DNA of 44,942 nt from JANMDN01 sp031376285 (GCA_031376285.1 JANMDN010000014.1:1-44942); one strand, 5' to 3'. Positions 17,301 through 25,640 are shown, counted from the first letter of the stretch. The notes: generated from the sequence alone by a model not told the origin. Made by a program: numbers and translations.

Positions 17301-18961
17301 GCGAGGTGGCCGTCTCCGACAAGAACTACCGGCTTCAGGTGCTGGACACCCGGAACGGTCGGGTGCGTCCCCTGCCCGGGTCGAGTGGGCGATTCGGCCC
17401 CGTCGCGACCGACCCCGGCGGGCGTCTCATCGTCGCGAGTGCAAGCGGCCCCTTCGTTCGTGTCTGGGATGGCCTACGGGGAGTCGTCGTTCGGGACATC
17501 CCGATCCGGGGTACTGACGTGACGGCCCTCGCCGTGAGCCGAGACCGCAGCAGACTCGCAGTCGCTTACGGTGACGGCACGCTCGAAGCGGTCCGACTCC
17601 GCGACGGCCAACCGATCGTTCGCAGCACGCCCGATGCGCGAACCCCGGGGCCCCTTACCGCGGTCGCGTTTGACGCCTCGTCATTGAGACTCGCCGCCGT
17701 TGGCCCGCGTCTGCGGGTCACTGCCGACCTGCGATCCTCTGAGTACCACCGAACCCCAGCAGCAGACTCCCTCGACGCCGTCGCCTTCCTCAGCGCCGGG
17801 CGTCTGCTCACCGGTGACGGCCGCCGTGACAACTCGATTCGCATTCGAAGTAACATGCGAGGTAGCGACGCGACCTCGATCGTCCTTGCAGGCTCGGCGA
17901 ACACTCGGAGCGCTGTGGTCACGCGCGACGGAGCCATCGTTGTCATGCATCAGGATGGCCGAATTCAAGCCTGGCGAGCGCCACCACCTGTGGATCGCCG
18001 GCGCGTGCGAGGCCGCCTGGAATGGGCAGCGTTCGGACCCGATCGCCGGACTGCCGTGCTCACGCTGAACGATGGCCGCGTGATCACTCGCGACACCTCA
18101 GTGACCGCTCCCAGGACGAACCGGGGGCCGCAGCGATCCATCACCGCCACCTCAGGGCGCCTCGCGCCTTCCGGTGAGGTCGTGGCGGCGCTGGCAGACG
18201 GCCGGTTTGCGATTGCCCCGGGAGGCGACCGCCCCGTGCGTCGTTTTGGACCGGCTGCCAGGTGGCCCGCAGTCGATGCCGTCATGAACGCCGAAGGCGT
18301 ACTCGTGGGAGCCCGGAGCGACGGAACGCTCCTCGCTTGGGATACGCACACCCGTCGGATCATTGGCCGCCACCGCATCCCGCACGGCGAGGTGACCCAG
18401 ATCGCCGTTCATCCCTTCCTCCCTGAGGTTGTTGCGGTGGTACGCGCGACGAACGGGGATGCGGGGGGCTTTCTCCTTGTACGTTGGAGCTGGAAGGCCA
18501 ACCTTGGCACGACGACCCTCCGGTTCAAGTCCTCCGTTGCCGAGATTGCCGTCAGCGCAAACGGTCGCACCGTCGTTGCCGTAACCCATGTGCCGTCGCG
18601 TGAGCTAGTCGCGTGGACGTGGGGATCAGAACAACCGCCAGCGTCGGTCGCCACGCTTCCGACCCTTCCCTACTCTGTGGAAGTGGATCCAACCGGCAGA
18701 GTCGCGGTCGTCGGAGACGCGGACGGGGTCGTTACCGTGTGGGACCTCAGGGAGCGCTGGTCGGTTCGGCTTACCAAGGCGGTCCGCGAGGGGATCGTCG
18801 CCCTAGCCATCAGCACCGATACTCGAACGATCGCTGCGGTTTCGCGCACTGGCCAAACGTACCGGCGCCAGATCGACTCGCTCGTCGAGTCGGATGCCTT
18901 GCGTCGAGACGTCAAGCGGCGACTGACGAGCGCAGATCAGGCCCTTGAGGTTTCACCTTAG
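14315..18961 (+). CDS. Ser/Thr kinase-TIR-like-nSTAND NTPase-WD40 signalling protein
   Basis: A 1548-residue multidomain protein. Residues 29-275 form a Hanks-type kinase with all key residues: GSGGMGEVF loop, Lys58, HRDVKPANIL (Asp153), DFG (Asp172) and the APE segment. Residues 277-400 look like a TIR fold (FDAVLIAASHDAD, then CCVIIGSGRLGRWASVAL, then FRLVAVFVDG). Residues 416-800 are a STAND-type NTPase with the entry motif CPYRGLEPFDEAHAAAFVGR, Walker A GPSGSGKSS (Lys462), Walker B VVVDQFEEVF and LRADFYHR. A hydrophobic helix (about 848-870) leads to WD40 repeats reaching the C-terminus. Such proteins couple ligand sensing by the propeller to NTP-driven switching and effector output, often in immunity-like conflict systems. 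ATG 14315 has only a weak GAGG ribosome site. Domain calls are firm except TIR. Confidence 0.85.
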   Translation: MDSTVSADTSEGTEQSVAIPTVGDVLAGLLLEERIGSGGMGEVFRAYDASLDRTVAVKVLHPEIAGLPGFRQRLIEEAAAAERVRHPNVVRVHDVRTTPAGVLLVSMHYVAGASLADLLERDGPMPLDRLVRMVGQVAGALDALHQAGTVHRDVKPANILCEDVNDVAYLADFGVAGAMRVALPQTSGTPAYMAPEQCEGRSVDGRADIYSLGCTVRSALAGRPRVASPDDRAFSDTVASPLPSDVVAVLDQATARDPAARFPTARDFADSLAECRFDAVLIAASHDADSAEAIATFGRRTGLDIAYPSAEAACEAIRISNACCVIIGSGRLGRWASVALRAAHATAREDRAFRLVAVFVDGAPDLDHAELAELAGATWVDFRGGQTTVDVLADLTHILARRGIGDSRRTAQIAECPYRGLEPFDEAHAAAFVGRESDIAELLERVREHRFLAVVGPSGSGKSSLVRAGLIPALRAGRLDGSSDWPILVIRPGTDPSSELVSASRQLRDDPLRRDFAGAIDVLHGLAGGGGRAFVVVDQFEEVFTICTDEARSSFVAQLADAATLDSGSVTVVLTLRADFYHRCIAEEALRPLLAMNQHLVGPMGPDDLRRVIEEPARAAGVRVEPGLTRRIVADVAHRPGCLPLLSHLLFELYRRGGAREMTLSAYGAAGGLDGALARRADAVIDAMDDEGAETARRVLLRLVEPGRGTEDTRRRALREELDRGWPRLDAVLERLTSERLLTRSGDGRDATIELAHEALIRSWPRLRTWVDRDREIIHAENRLLADTNDWEESGRDPALLYRGARLMVWGEWDHGSLANRSRQFLGESLTAELSLDAARRRRRTILAGIGSTALAAMTAIAVVAAWQWRQARHERDRAESQRLGVQASVLAPADPGGALRLAVSADSTAPTDESEQGMRRALEAGPPLASLRVTANGLRDELLTLAVSPDERTVAAGDDRGNVILWTWRRPGSARAIKTGSSAPVWSLGFLRGGREVAVSDKNYRLQVLDTRNGRVRPLPGSSGRFGPVATDPGGRLIVASASGPFVRVWDGLRGVVVRDIPIRGTDVTALAVSRDRSRLAVAYGDGTLEAVRLRDGQPIVRSTPDARTPGPLTAVAFDASSLRLAAVGPRLRVTADLRSSEYHRTPAADSLDAVAFLSAGRLLTGDGRRDNSIRIRSNMRGSDATSIVLAGSANTRSAVVTRDGAIVVMHQDGRIQAWRAPPPVDRRRVRGRLEWAAFGPDRRTAVLTLNDGRVITRDTSVTAPRTNRGPQRSITATSGRLAPSGEVVAALADGRFAIAPGGDRPVRRFGPAARWPAVDAVMNAEGVLVGARSDGTLLAWDTHTRRIIGRHRIPHGEVTQIAVHPFLPEVVAVVRATNGDAGGFLLVRWSWKANLGTTTLRFKSSVAEIAVSANGRTVVAVTHVPSRELVAWTWGSEQPPASVATLPTLPYSVEVDPTGRVAVVGDADGVVTVWDLRERWSVRLTKAVREGIVALAISTDTRTIAAVSRTGQTYRRQIDSLVESDALRRDVKRRLTSADQALEVSP

Positions 18962-19006
18962 GCGCTCGAACACACACCCGGAACGATCAACGAAAGGACG
19001 TACGCA

Positions 19007-19426
19007 GTGGCACCGCTTACGAACAAGAAGGTCGCGGCAGCAACCCGCAAGGCGATGAAATCGCTTCGCAAGTCAGTGCCGTCCGAGGTTGACCTCAGCC
19101 AGGTCCAACTTCTCCTTGACCTCATCTCGAATCTCATCGACGAGTTCGATGGAGACACGTACGCCGAAGGTTGGCTCGGCGACACTTCCTCTCCGGTAAC
19201 GGTGACGGCCACGGCCAATATGGTTGCCCTGGCGCTCGAAGCGCTAACGGAAGACCTCCCTCAGGACTACCTCGTGATCGCGCATTTCCTTTGCACCGGG
19301 ATTGAATCGGTTGCCGCGGAGGCCGCGTGGCCGAGTGAGGATGGTTCGATCATTGATGAGGGAGGTGATGCCCCTGCCAAGGTCGTTCGTCCGTACGCAA
19401 AGCCCAAGTACCCCAAGAAGAAGTAA
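19007..19426 (+). CDS. Hypothetical small protein linked to the kinase-STAND gene
   Basis: A 139-residue protein with no family I recognise. It has a lysine-rich start (TNKKVAAATRKAMKSLRK), a middle predicted as several amphipathic helices (LSQVQLLLDLISNLIDEF; NMVALALEALTEDL) and a basic tail ending in Lys-rich sequence. There is no signal peptide. GTG 19007 follows a GAAAGGAC ribosome site. It lies 45 bases after the kinase-STAND gene and five before the metalloprotease gene, so the three are probably one transcript. The helical core with charged ends could suit a death-fold-like adaptor or an effector, but that is speculation. Confidence 0.7.
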   Translation: MAPLTNKKVAAATRKAMKSLRKSVPSEVDLSQVQLLLDLISNLIDEFDGDTYAEGWLGDTSSPVTVTATANMVALALEALTEDLPQDYLVIAHFLCTGIESVAAEAAWPSEDGSIIDEGGDAPAKVVRPYAKPKYPKKK

Positions 19427-19431
19427 CGGTC

Positions 19432-20481
19432 ATGGCACCGAATCACCAGCCCTCCCACGCCCGACGCCAGTGGCGGGCAAGAGGGTGGTGGGCAACCCTG
19501 TCGATCAGCGTTGCGATCGCCCTGTTCCCAGCGCCCGCGTGGCCAGCGAGCGCAACGGCGCCGAGCAGACCGACGCTCGACGGCATTGGAACCCGGTTGA
19601 ACCTCGCCAGCCGAGGCCCGTTCAAGGTCGACGTGACACGCCATGGCCCGCTTGAACAAACAGCCGTGGCGTGGCGCGCAGACGGCCGCGTCGCCGTCGT
19701 CGCCACAGGTACGGCATCCGGATATGACCACGTCGCATACTTTGATCGCCAAGGGCGGCTCCTTCGCACGGTCGATTCACTCTTGATCTCGAGCGTTGCG
19801 TCACCGGTTCGCCTGGCGCATGAATCCAAACCGTGCGACCCGACGACGCTGGAGGTCGCCTCTCAGGGCCGAGTCGTTGGCACCCTCACCTGGGTGTTCA
19901 ATTCCCCATCGACGCCACCAGGTCTCGACATCGCCAAGGTCGCCGCCCGAGTCAAGACGGCGCACACCGTCTGGGCGACCGGGCAGAACCCCTGCGGAGT
20001 CAAGAGCCTCGTGACCCTCGCCCTCCCGTACGGCGGAGCGACGAATACTCCGGCAGGCGTGAATGGGCGAAGCACGCTCGGATTCGGAGCCATGGGCACC
20101 CTGCCAACGAACTTCGAGCCCAAGCCGAGCGTCGTGCCAGGTGGTTGTCTTAGCGAAGCGGTCGCCTGCACCGTCAACATCTACTCGACCACGCGCCAGA
20201 TCGTCGAGTCCGATATCCGCCTCGAACGTGACCTTTCGCGCTTCAAGTCGCTCGGCATCACGCGATGGGCCTTCTGCTCACCCACGTCTGGCTGCCCGGC
20301 GGGCGGCCTCGACCTTCTCACCGTTCTCATTCACGAGGTCGGGCATCGGGTGGGCTTCAAACACGTGTTGCAGACGAACGCGCGCTCAGTCATGGCCAAG
20401 GATTTGGCGGAGTCGCGAGTTGTGATCCGCAACCTTCGCCGCGCCGACGCCCGATCGAGAAACACGACCTACACCAAGTAA
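19432..20481 (+). CDS. Secreted matrixin-like zinc metalloprotease
   Basis: A 349-residue exported protein. The first about 40 residues are a signal peptide (Arg-rich start, then WWATLSISVAIALFPAPAW). The C-terminal catalytic domain has a complete metzincin zinc site, HEVGHRVGFKH (His301, Glu302, His305, His311), preceded by the matrixin-like LDLLTVLI and followed at Met321 by the probable Met-turn in RSVMAKDL. The middle (about 50-240) has no domain I recognise; several cysteines suggest disulfides. It begins five bases after the small charged protein, downstream of the kinase-STAND gene. Secretion of a protease from a STAND-kinase operon is unusual; the substrate could be the cell's own wall proteins or a competitor. 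ATG 19432 lacks a clear ribosome site, so coupling to the upstream gene is likely. Confidence 0.8.
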   Translation: MAPNHQPSHARRQWRARGWWATLSISVAIALFPAPAWPASATAPSRPTLDGIGTRLNLASRGPFKVDVTRHGPLEQTAVAWRADGRVAVVATGTASGYDHVAYFDRQGRLLRTVDSLLISSVASPVRLAHESKPCDPTTLEVASQGRVVGTLTWVFNSPSTPPGLDIAKVAARVKTAHTVWATGQNPCGVKSLVTLALPYGGATNTPAGVNGRSTLGFGAMGTLPTNFEPKPSVVPGGCLSEAVACTVNIYSTTRQIVESDIRLERDLSRFKSLGITRWAFCSPTSGCPAGGLDLLTVLIHEVGHRVGFKHVLQTNARSVMAKDLAESRVVIRNLRRADARSRNTTYTK

Positions 20482-20488
20482 GGAGCGT

Positions 20489-21016
20489 TCAACTCCCTGG
20501 ATCATGCAAGGGTTTCACCAGCGCGAAGAGGAGCATGTCCCGGAGGTCGCCGTCCCGGCCCACCTGCAGCGCTCGCAGGGTGCCCTCCAGGGCGAAGCCC
20601 GCTCGGCGCATGACGCCCTGCGACGGCTCGTTACGCGGGTCGACGTAGGCCTCCAAACGAGCGAAGGACGTCAGATCCCACGCGAACGCCGTGACAAGCG
20701 CGACGGCCCCGCTCGCGACCCCTTGCCGGCGAGCCCACGGCGCGGTCCAGTAGCCGATCTCACCGATGTGGGGGCGGCTTGCGTGGCGTCTCAGGGCGAT
20801 CGTGCCGAGGATCCGTGGCCGGTCGGTCGTGCAGACCGCAAATCGGTGCTCGACGTCGTTCGCGGCGAGCCGCGCCGCCTCACCGATGAACGTCTTGGCA
20901 TGGGCCCGAACGTATGGAGACGGGATCGTGGTCCAGCGGATGATCTCCGGATCCGACGCCACCTCGAGGATGTCATCGAGATCCCCCCGGTCAAGCGGCC
21001 GCAGCCGGAGCGTCAA
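20489..21016 (-). CDS. GNAT acetyltransferase, RimJ/RimL-like
   Basis: A 175-residue N-acetyltransferase resembling RimJ/RimL ribosomal-protein acetylases and related small-molecule acetylases: opening LRPLDRGDLDDILEVASDPE, the beta-bulge strand IGEIGYWTAPWARRQGVASG with the acetyl-CoA loop, and VDPRNEPSQGVMRRAGFALEG near the end. The start is a TTG (21016) whose last bases overlap the dgt stop as TTGA, so it is coupled to dgt. It converges on the metalloprotease gene with only seven bases between stops; it is not part of that operon. Substrate unknown. Confidence 0.85.
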   Translation of the reverse strand: MTLRLRPLDRGDLDDILEVASDPEIIRWTTIPSPYVRAHAKTFIGEAARLAANDVEHRFAVCTTDRPRILGTIALRRHASRPHIGEIGYWTAPWARRQGVASGAVALVTAFAWDLTSFARLEAYVDPRNEPSQGVMRRAGFALEGTLRALQVGRDGDLRDMLLFALVKPLHDPGS

Positions 21017-21981
21017 AGAGGGCCCTCACTCGGCATGTAGGCCCGCCGGTACGCGCGAAGGGCGTACCGGTCGGTCATCCCGGAGACGAAGTCGATGGTG
21101 CGCGTGATTGGGTCCGGGTCGCCGCCCTCGGGGAGCTCCTCAGGGTGATCGAGGTAGTGGGTCATAAGCCCCTGGGCGACCGACCTTGCGCGCTCCGCCT
21201 CGTCGACCGCGGGCGAGGCGAGGTAGACGTGCTCGAACATGAACTTGCGAAGTGAGAGAAAGGCCATCCCCACCTCGCGTGACTGCGCGATCTCGTCCCG
21301 GTCGCGGCTCTGGTCGACCAGATCGCGCACGAGACAGGTGATGCGCTGGCTCGTGGTCTGCCCGAGGACAGCGAGCTCGTCTCTTGGAAGGTCGTCCGGG
21401 CGAAGAATCCTCGCGCGGAGGGCATCATCGATGTCGTGGTTGACGTAGGCGATCCGGTCGACGATCCGCACGATCTGACCTTCGAGGGTCGACGGCCGCC
21501 CAGAGCCGGTGTGGTGACGGATCCCGTCGCGGACCGGCCCCGTGAGGTTCAGGCCGCGACCGCCGTTTTCCAGCACCTCGACGAGGCGAACGCTCTGGAG
21601 GTTGTGCTCGAAGCGACGGCCGAACCGCTCCCGAATCAGCGCGTCGATCGCGTGCTCGCCCGCATGTCCGAAGGGCGCGTGGCCAAGGTCGTGGCCCATC
21701 GTGATCGCCTCGACGAGATCCTCGTTCAGCGAAAGCGCCCGAGCCGCGGTGCGCCCAATCGCCGACACCTCGAGGGTGTGTGTCAGCCTCGTCCGGTAAT
21801 GGTCACCCTCAGGTGAAATGAAGACCTGGGTCTTGTGCTTCAGCCGCCGGAAGGCCTTCGAATGAAGGATCCGATCCCGGTCACGCTGGTAGCGAGTACG
21901 AAGCGGGCAGTCCGGTTCGTCGACATCGCGAAGCGCCTCGGCGGCACGGGACGCACGCTCGGAGAGCGCCGGCTCGATCAC
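21013..21981 (-). CDS. dgt: Deoxyguanosinetriphosphate triphosphohydrolase-like protein
   Basis: An HD-domain dNTPase of 322 residues. Motifs run from RTRYQRDRDRILHSKAFRRL and KTQVFISPEGDHYRTRLTHT (first His) to HDLGHAPFGHAGE, the metal-binding HD pair, and later VDRIAYVNHDIDDAL. These enzymes cleave dNTPs to nucleosides and triphosphate to balance pools and restrict foreign DNA synthesis. The short form, lacking the long insert of Escherichia coli Dgt, is the usual actinobacterial type. GTG 21981 overlaps the upstream stop as GTGA; an in-frame upstream extension falls inside the neighbouring gene. Confidence 0.9.
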   Translation of the reverse strand: MIEPALSERASRAAEALRDVDEPDCPLRTRYQRDRDRILHSKAFRRLKHKTQVFISPEGDHYRTRLTHTLEVSAIGRTAARALSLNEDLVEAITMGHDLGHAPFGHAGEHAIDALIRERFGRRFEHNLQSVRLVEVLENGGRGLNLTGPVRDGIRHHTGSGRPSTLEGQIVRIVDRIAYVNHDIDDALRARILRPDDLPRDELAVLGQTTSQRITCLVRDLVDQSRDRDEIAQSREVGMAFLSLRKFMFEHVYLASPAVDEAERARSVAQGLMTHYLDHPEELPEGGDPDPITRTIDFVSGMTDRYALRAYRRAYMPSEGPL

Positions 21982-22838
21982 TCCGCGACGGCCGTATCCC
22001 CAAGCTGGACCGGGAAGACCCAGGGGCCTGGGATCGCGTCGCGGCCATCGCCAATGCTTCCGACGGTGATCGTGAGGGCGCTGACTTCCCGGGGAATCGC
22101 GGGCGCCACAGCCACAACGCCCTCGGCCCGATTGCCGTCGCGGCGGCATTCAAGCGGTGCGGTGCGGTAGCGCCTCCCCAGGTCGTCGACCACCAAGACG
22201 TCCGGGCCGCCCCCGATTTGCTTGCGCCGCTTCGCATCGGCGGTATGTGCCAGGTAACGCAGGCGCGCCCCGTTCTGGTAGCGCTCGAGTACGGTGAGGG
22301 TGACCGTCACGTCGTCAATCGACTCGGTCCGGTTGACCGATACGACGCCTCTCAACGTCCCCGGCGAGAAGACGAGTCCCTGCGGGAAGGGTTCGGGCAC
22401 CGCTCCCCACTCCTCGGGCTCGCGCGGGTCGGCCATCGGCTGATCGGCTGCCAGCTGATGAATGCGATCGGCGGTGCGGTGCTTCCAGATGTGTGGTCGC
22501 TCGCGAAACAGCGAAATGAGCGCCCGGTGTGAAAACGCGCGTCCGTCGTCGGCGATGTAGATCCCGTAGCGGCCTTGATCCGGGCGCTTCAGTTCGATGA
22601 AGGCCCCCGGCCGGCCCTCCTCGCTCCCGGTCCCACAGCTGTCCGCGTAGTGGAGGTGCTCGACCTGCCAACCGTCGACCAGCAGCTCGATCAGGTCGCC
22701 GAGGCTTCCGAGCTTGTAGCGGTCCTCTGTGATCGCGGTTTCCTTTCGTGCCGACGACGATGCGGCCGTCGCCCGCCAGCGGCGTCCAGCGACATCGTGC
22801 CACCCCTGGCCTCCGCGCGCCCAACTCCACTGACCCAT
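21978..22838 (-). CDS. Conserved hypothetical protein upstream of dgt
   Basis: A 286-residue protein with no family I can name. A Trp-rich start (MGQWSWARGGQGWHD) is followed by a region with LGSLGDLIELLVDGWQVEHL, IELKRPDQGRYGIYI and SLFRERPHIWKHRTADR. The second half is beta-rich (VVSVNRTESIDDVTVTLTVL; DVLVVDDLGRRYRTAPLEC). It has no signal peptide or membrane helix. A TACGAT box ends seven bases before ATG 22838 on this strand, which fits a leaderless start, and its stop overlaps dgt, so it leads the unknown-dgt-GNAT operon. A role linked to dNTP handling is only a context guess. Confidence 0.7.
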   Translation of the reverse strand: MGQWSWARGGQGWHDVAGRRWRATAASSSARKETAITEDRYKLGSLGDLIELLVDGWQVEHLHYADSCGTGSEEGRPGAFIELKRPDQGRYGIYIADDGRAFSHRALISLFRERPHIWKHRTADRIHQLAADQPMADPREPEEWGAVPEPFPQGLVFSPGTLRGVVSVNRTESIDDVTVTLTVLERYQNGARLRYLAHTADAKRRKQIGGGPDVLVVDDLGRRYRTAPLECRRDGNRAEGVVAVAPAIPREVSALTITVGSIGDGRDAIPGPWVFPVQLGDTAVAE

Positions 22839-22845
22839 TGGGATG

Positions 22846-22851
22846 ATCGTA
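22846..22851 (-). promoter_or_regulatory. -10 element of the leaderless unknown-dgt-GNAT operon
   Basis: TACGAT on the minus strand is separated by seven bases from ATG 22838. It lies between the ppdK stop and this start, so the operon can be transcribed independently of ppdK. Confidence 0.5.
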
Positions 22852-22882
22852 CCGGGGCACGTCGCGCCGTGCGTGGGTTCGG

Positions 22883-25537
22883 CTACCCGCGGTCGTCCAC
22901 CGCTGCCTGACCTGCGGCGATGCGAGCGACCTGCACCCGAAAGGGCGAGCACGAGACGTAGTCGAGGCCGATGCGGTGGCAGTACCGAACCGACGCCGGG
23001 TCACCGCCGTGCTCGCCGCAGATCCCGAGCTTGATGCCTGGGCGCGTGGCCCTCGACTTGGTGGTCGCCATCTCGATCAGCGCTCCGACGCCCTGCAGGT
23101 CGAGCGTCTCGAAGGGATTTGACGCCAGGATGTTGCGCTGCAGGTAGTGGGTGAGGAACGTGCCCTCCGCGTCGTCGCGACTGAAGGCCAGGGTCGTCTG
23201 CGTAAGGTCGTTCGTGCCGAAGCTGAAGAACTCCGCCTCGCGGGCGATCTCGTCGGCCGTGATGGCGGCACGGGGCACTTCGATCATCGTCCCGACGAGA
23301 TACGCAATCGACGCCCCGCGCGCGGCGAGCGTCCGGTCTGCGGCCCCGACGACCAAGGCCCGCATGAGCGCGAACTCAGCGACGAAGCCGACCAGCGGGA
23401 TCATGATCTCCACCTGGGGAGCGACACCCGAACGCTCGAGCACGCTGCAGGCCGCCGACATGATCGCCTCGACCTGCATCTCGTAGAGACTCGGGAACTC
23501 GATGCCCAGCCGACACCCGCGCAGCCCAAGCATCGGGTTGATCTCGTGCAGCTCGCGAACGCGCTTGAGCTTCGCTTCGAGGTCGGGGTCGACGGGTCCG
23601 TTGCTCCGCGCCCGCTCGACCTCGATCGAGAGATCGACCAGCTTCGGGAGGAACTCGTGAAGGGGCGGGTCAAGCAGCCGGATCGTCACCGGGAGTCCCT
23701 CCATCGCCTCGAGAATGCCCTCGAAGTCGGCCTCCTGGAAGGGGCGCAGCAGATCGATCGCGGCGTCTCGCTCGACGTCGTCTGAGGCCATGATCATCCG
23801 CTCGACGATTGGCAGCCGGTCGTCTGCGAAGAACATGTGCTCGGTCCGGCACAGACCGATGCCCTCGGCGCCGAAGACCCGCGCCCTCGCGGCGTCCTCG
23901 GGGGTATCCGCGTTTGCCCGCACCGCAAGGCGACGGGCACGATCGGCCCACTCGAGAATGCGACGCAGGTATGGGTTCTCAGCCTGCGACCCCAAAAGTG
24001 GTGCGGCGCCGGCGTAGACCGCGCCAGTCGTGCCGTCGATTGTGATCACGTCGCCCGCCGCCAGCTGCCTCCCGCCGACCTGGACACCGTCGCCTGAAAA
24101 CACGAGCGCGGCGGCACCGCACACCGCGGGCTTTCCCATGCCGACCGCCACGATCGCCGCGTGGCTCGTCTTCCCGCCCCGCGCGGTGAGGATGCCCTGG
24201 GCGGCGATCATGCCGTGCAGGTCGTCGGGCGTCGTCTCGTCACGCACGAGGATGACCGCCTCCCCGGCGCCCCCTCGTCGCTCGGCGTCGTCGGCGGTGA
24301 AGACGATCGCGCCGACGGCCGCGCCGGGAGAGGCGTTCACACCTCGCGTCAGCGGTTTACCGGCCCGCTCGACATCGAGCTGAGGGAGGAGCAGATGGCG
24401 GATCTGGCCCGGGTCGATCAGGTCGCGGAGCGCCTCATCGGACGTACAGATGCCTTCGTCGACAAGATCGACCGCGATGCGCACCATCGCCTGCGCGCTG
24501 CGTTTGCCGCCCCGTGTCTGGAGCATGTAGAGGGCGCCGTCCTCGATCGTGAACTCGACGTCCTGCATGTCGCGGTAGCCCCGCTCGAGGAGGTCCATCG
24601 TGTCGAGCAGCTGACGATAGGCCTCAGGCAGCACCGCCTCGAGGCGTTCGAGCGGCTCTGGGGTCCGAATGCCCGCCACGACGTCCTCACCCTGAGCGTT
24701 CACGAGGAAGTCGCCGAACGGTCTCCCGGGCTCCCCGGTGGCGTTGTTGCGGCTGAACGCGACGCCGGTGGCTGAACGCGGGCCGGTATTGCCAAAGACC
24801 ATCTGCTGAATGGTGACCGCCGTGCCGAGGTCGTGCGGGATGCCGTTCAGTCGCCGGTAGTCGTACGCACGCCGGTTCTCCCAGCTCTCGAACACCGCCA
24901 CGACGGCCCCATGGAGCTGCTCACGCGGGACTTGCGGAAAGGGCGCCCCGTGCACGTCCCCATGGATCGCCTTGAACGTCTCAACGAGTCCCCTCAGATC
25001 GTCGGCGGAAAGCTCGACGTCGGTTTCCACGCCCCGGGTGGACCGAACCCCCGCGAGCGCCTGCTCGAAATGGTGCTTGCCAATGCCGCAGACGACGTCG
25101 CCGTACATCTGGATGAACCTGCGGTAGCTGTCGTAGGCAAACCGCGGGTTGGCGGTTCGGCCGGAAAGGCCCTCGACCGCCCGGTCGTTCAACCCAAGGT
25201 TCAGGACGGTGTCCATCATCCCCGGCATCGAGATCTTCCCGCCGCTGCGCACCGACACGAGCAGGGGGTTGTCGAGATCGCCGAGGCGCTTGCCGACCCG
25301 CTCCTCGAGTGCCGACAGGTGATCGTCGATCTGCTCGTCGAGCCCCTCCGGCATCCGGTGTCCGCCACCCAGGAAGGCGATGCATGCCCCGGTGGTGATC
25401 GTAAAGCCGCCAGGAACGGGGAGGCCGAGGCGGGTCATCTCCGCGACGTTCGCGCCCTTTCCACCCAGCAGATCACGCATGTCCCGCGAGCCCTCAGCGA
25501 AGTCGTAGACGAGCTTCGTGGCAGCCGTCGTGCTCAA
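22883..25537 (-). CDS. ppdK: Pyruvate, phosphate dikinase
   Basis: PPDK interconverts pyruvate, ATP and phosphate with phosphoenolpyruvate, AMP and pyrophosphate, at the glycolysis/gluconeogenesis branch. The 884-residue protein has the N-terminal ATP-grasp region (LLGGKGANVAEMTRLGLPVP; VSVRSGGKISMPGMMDTVLN). The swivelling domain has phospho-acceptor His459 in GGKTSHAAI. The C-terminal TIM barrel has GLCRTEHMFF, FGTNDLTQTTLAFSRDD and the catalytic Cys840 in GICGEHGGDP. Length fits the family. The start is a TTG at 25537, five bases after an AAGGAG ribosome site; an in-frame extension to 25720 carries no family sequence and overlaps the divergent glyS. Confidence 0.94.
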   Translation of the reverse strand: MSTTAATKLVYDFAEGSRDMRDLLGGKGANVAEMTRLGLPVPGGFTITTGACIAFLGGGHRMPEGLDEQIDDHLSALEERVGKRLGDLDNPLLVSVRSGGKISMPGMMDTVLNLGLNDRAVEGLSGRTANPRFAYDSYRRFIQMYGDVVCGIGKHHFEQALAGVRSTRGVETDVELSADDLRGLVETFKAIHGDVHGAPFPQVPREQLHGAVVAVFESWENRRAYDYRRLNGIPHDLGTAVTIQQMVFGNTGPRSATGVAFSRNNATGEPGRPFGDFLVNAQGEDVVAGIRTPEPLERLEAVLPEAYRQLLDTMDLLERGYRDMQDVEFTIEDGALYMLQTRGGKRSAQAMVRIAVDLVDEGICTSDEALRDLIDPGQIRHLLLPQLDVERAGKPLTRGVNASPGAAVGAIVFTADDAERRGGAGEAVILVRDETTPDDLHGMIAAQGILTARGGKTSHAAIVAVGMGKPAVCGAAALVFSGDGVQVGGRQLAAGDVITIDGTTGAVYAGAAPLLGSQAENPYLRRILEWADRARRLAVRANADTPEDAARARVFGAEGIGLCRTEHMFFADDRLPIVERMIMASDDVERDAAIDLLRPFQEADFEGILEAMEGLPVTIRLLDPPLHEFLPKLVDLSIEVERARSNGPVDPDLEAKLKRVRELHEINPMLGLRGCRLGIEFPSLYEMQVEAIMSAACSVLERSGVAPQVEIMIPLVGFVAEFALMRALVVGAADRTLAARGASIAYLVGTMIEVPRAAITADEIAREAEFFSFGTNDLTQTTLAFSRDDAEGTFLTHYLQRNILASNPFETLDLQGVGALIEMATTKSRATRPGIKLGICGEHGGDPASVRYCHRIGLDYVSCSPFRVQVARIAAGQAAVDDRG

Positions 25538-25640
25538 GATCGCTCCTTCGCCGTGGGTCGCGGACAGGTTTGAGCGGAATCGTACCTTCCTCGGATTCGA
25601 CGTCGTGCGCCCGCGTTGGGTACAACGTCGAGCGGACCGG

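Noticed and set aside
20489..21016. GNAT gene as a possible member of the kinase-STAND block.
   Set aside because: It is on the opposite strand, translationally coupled to dgt, and converges on the metalloprotease gene.
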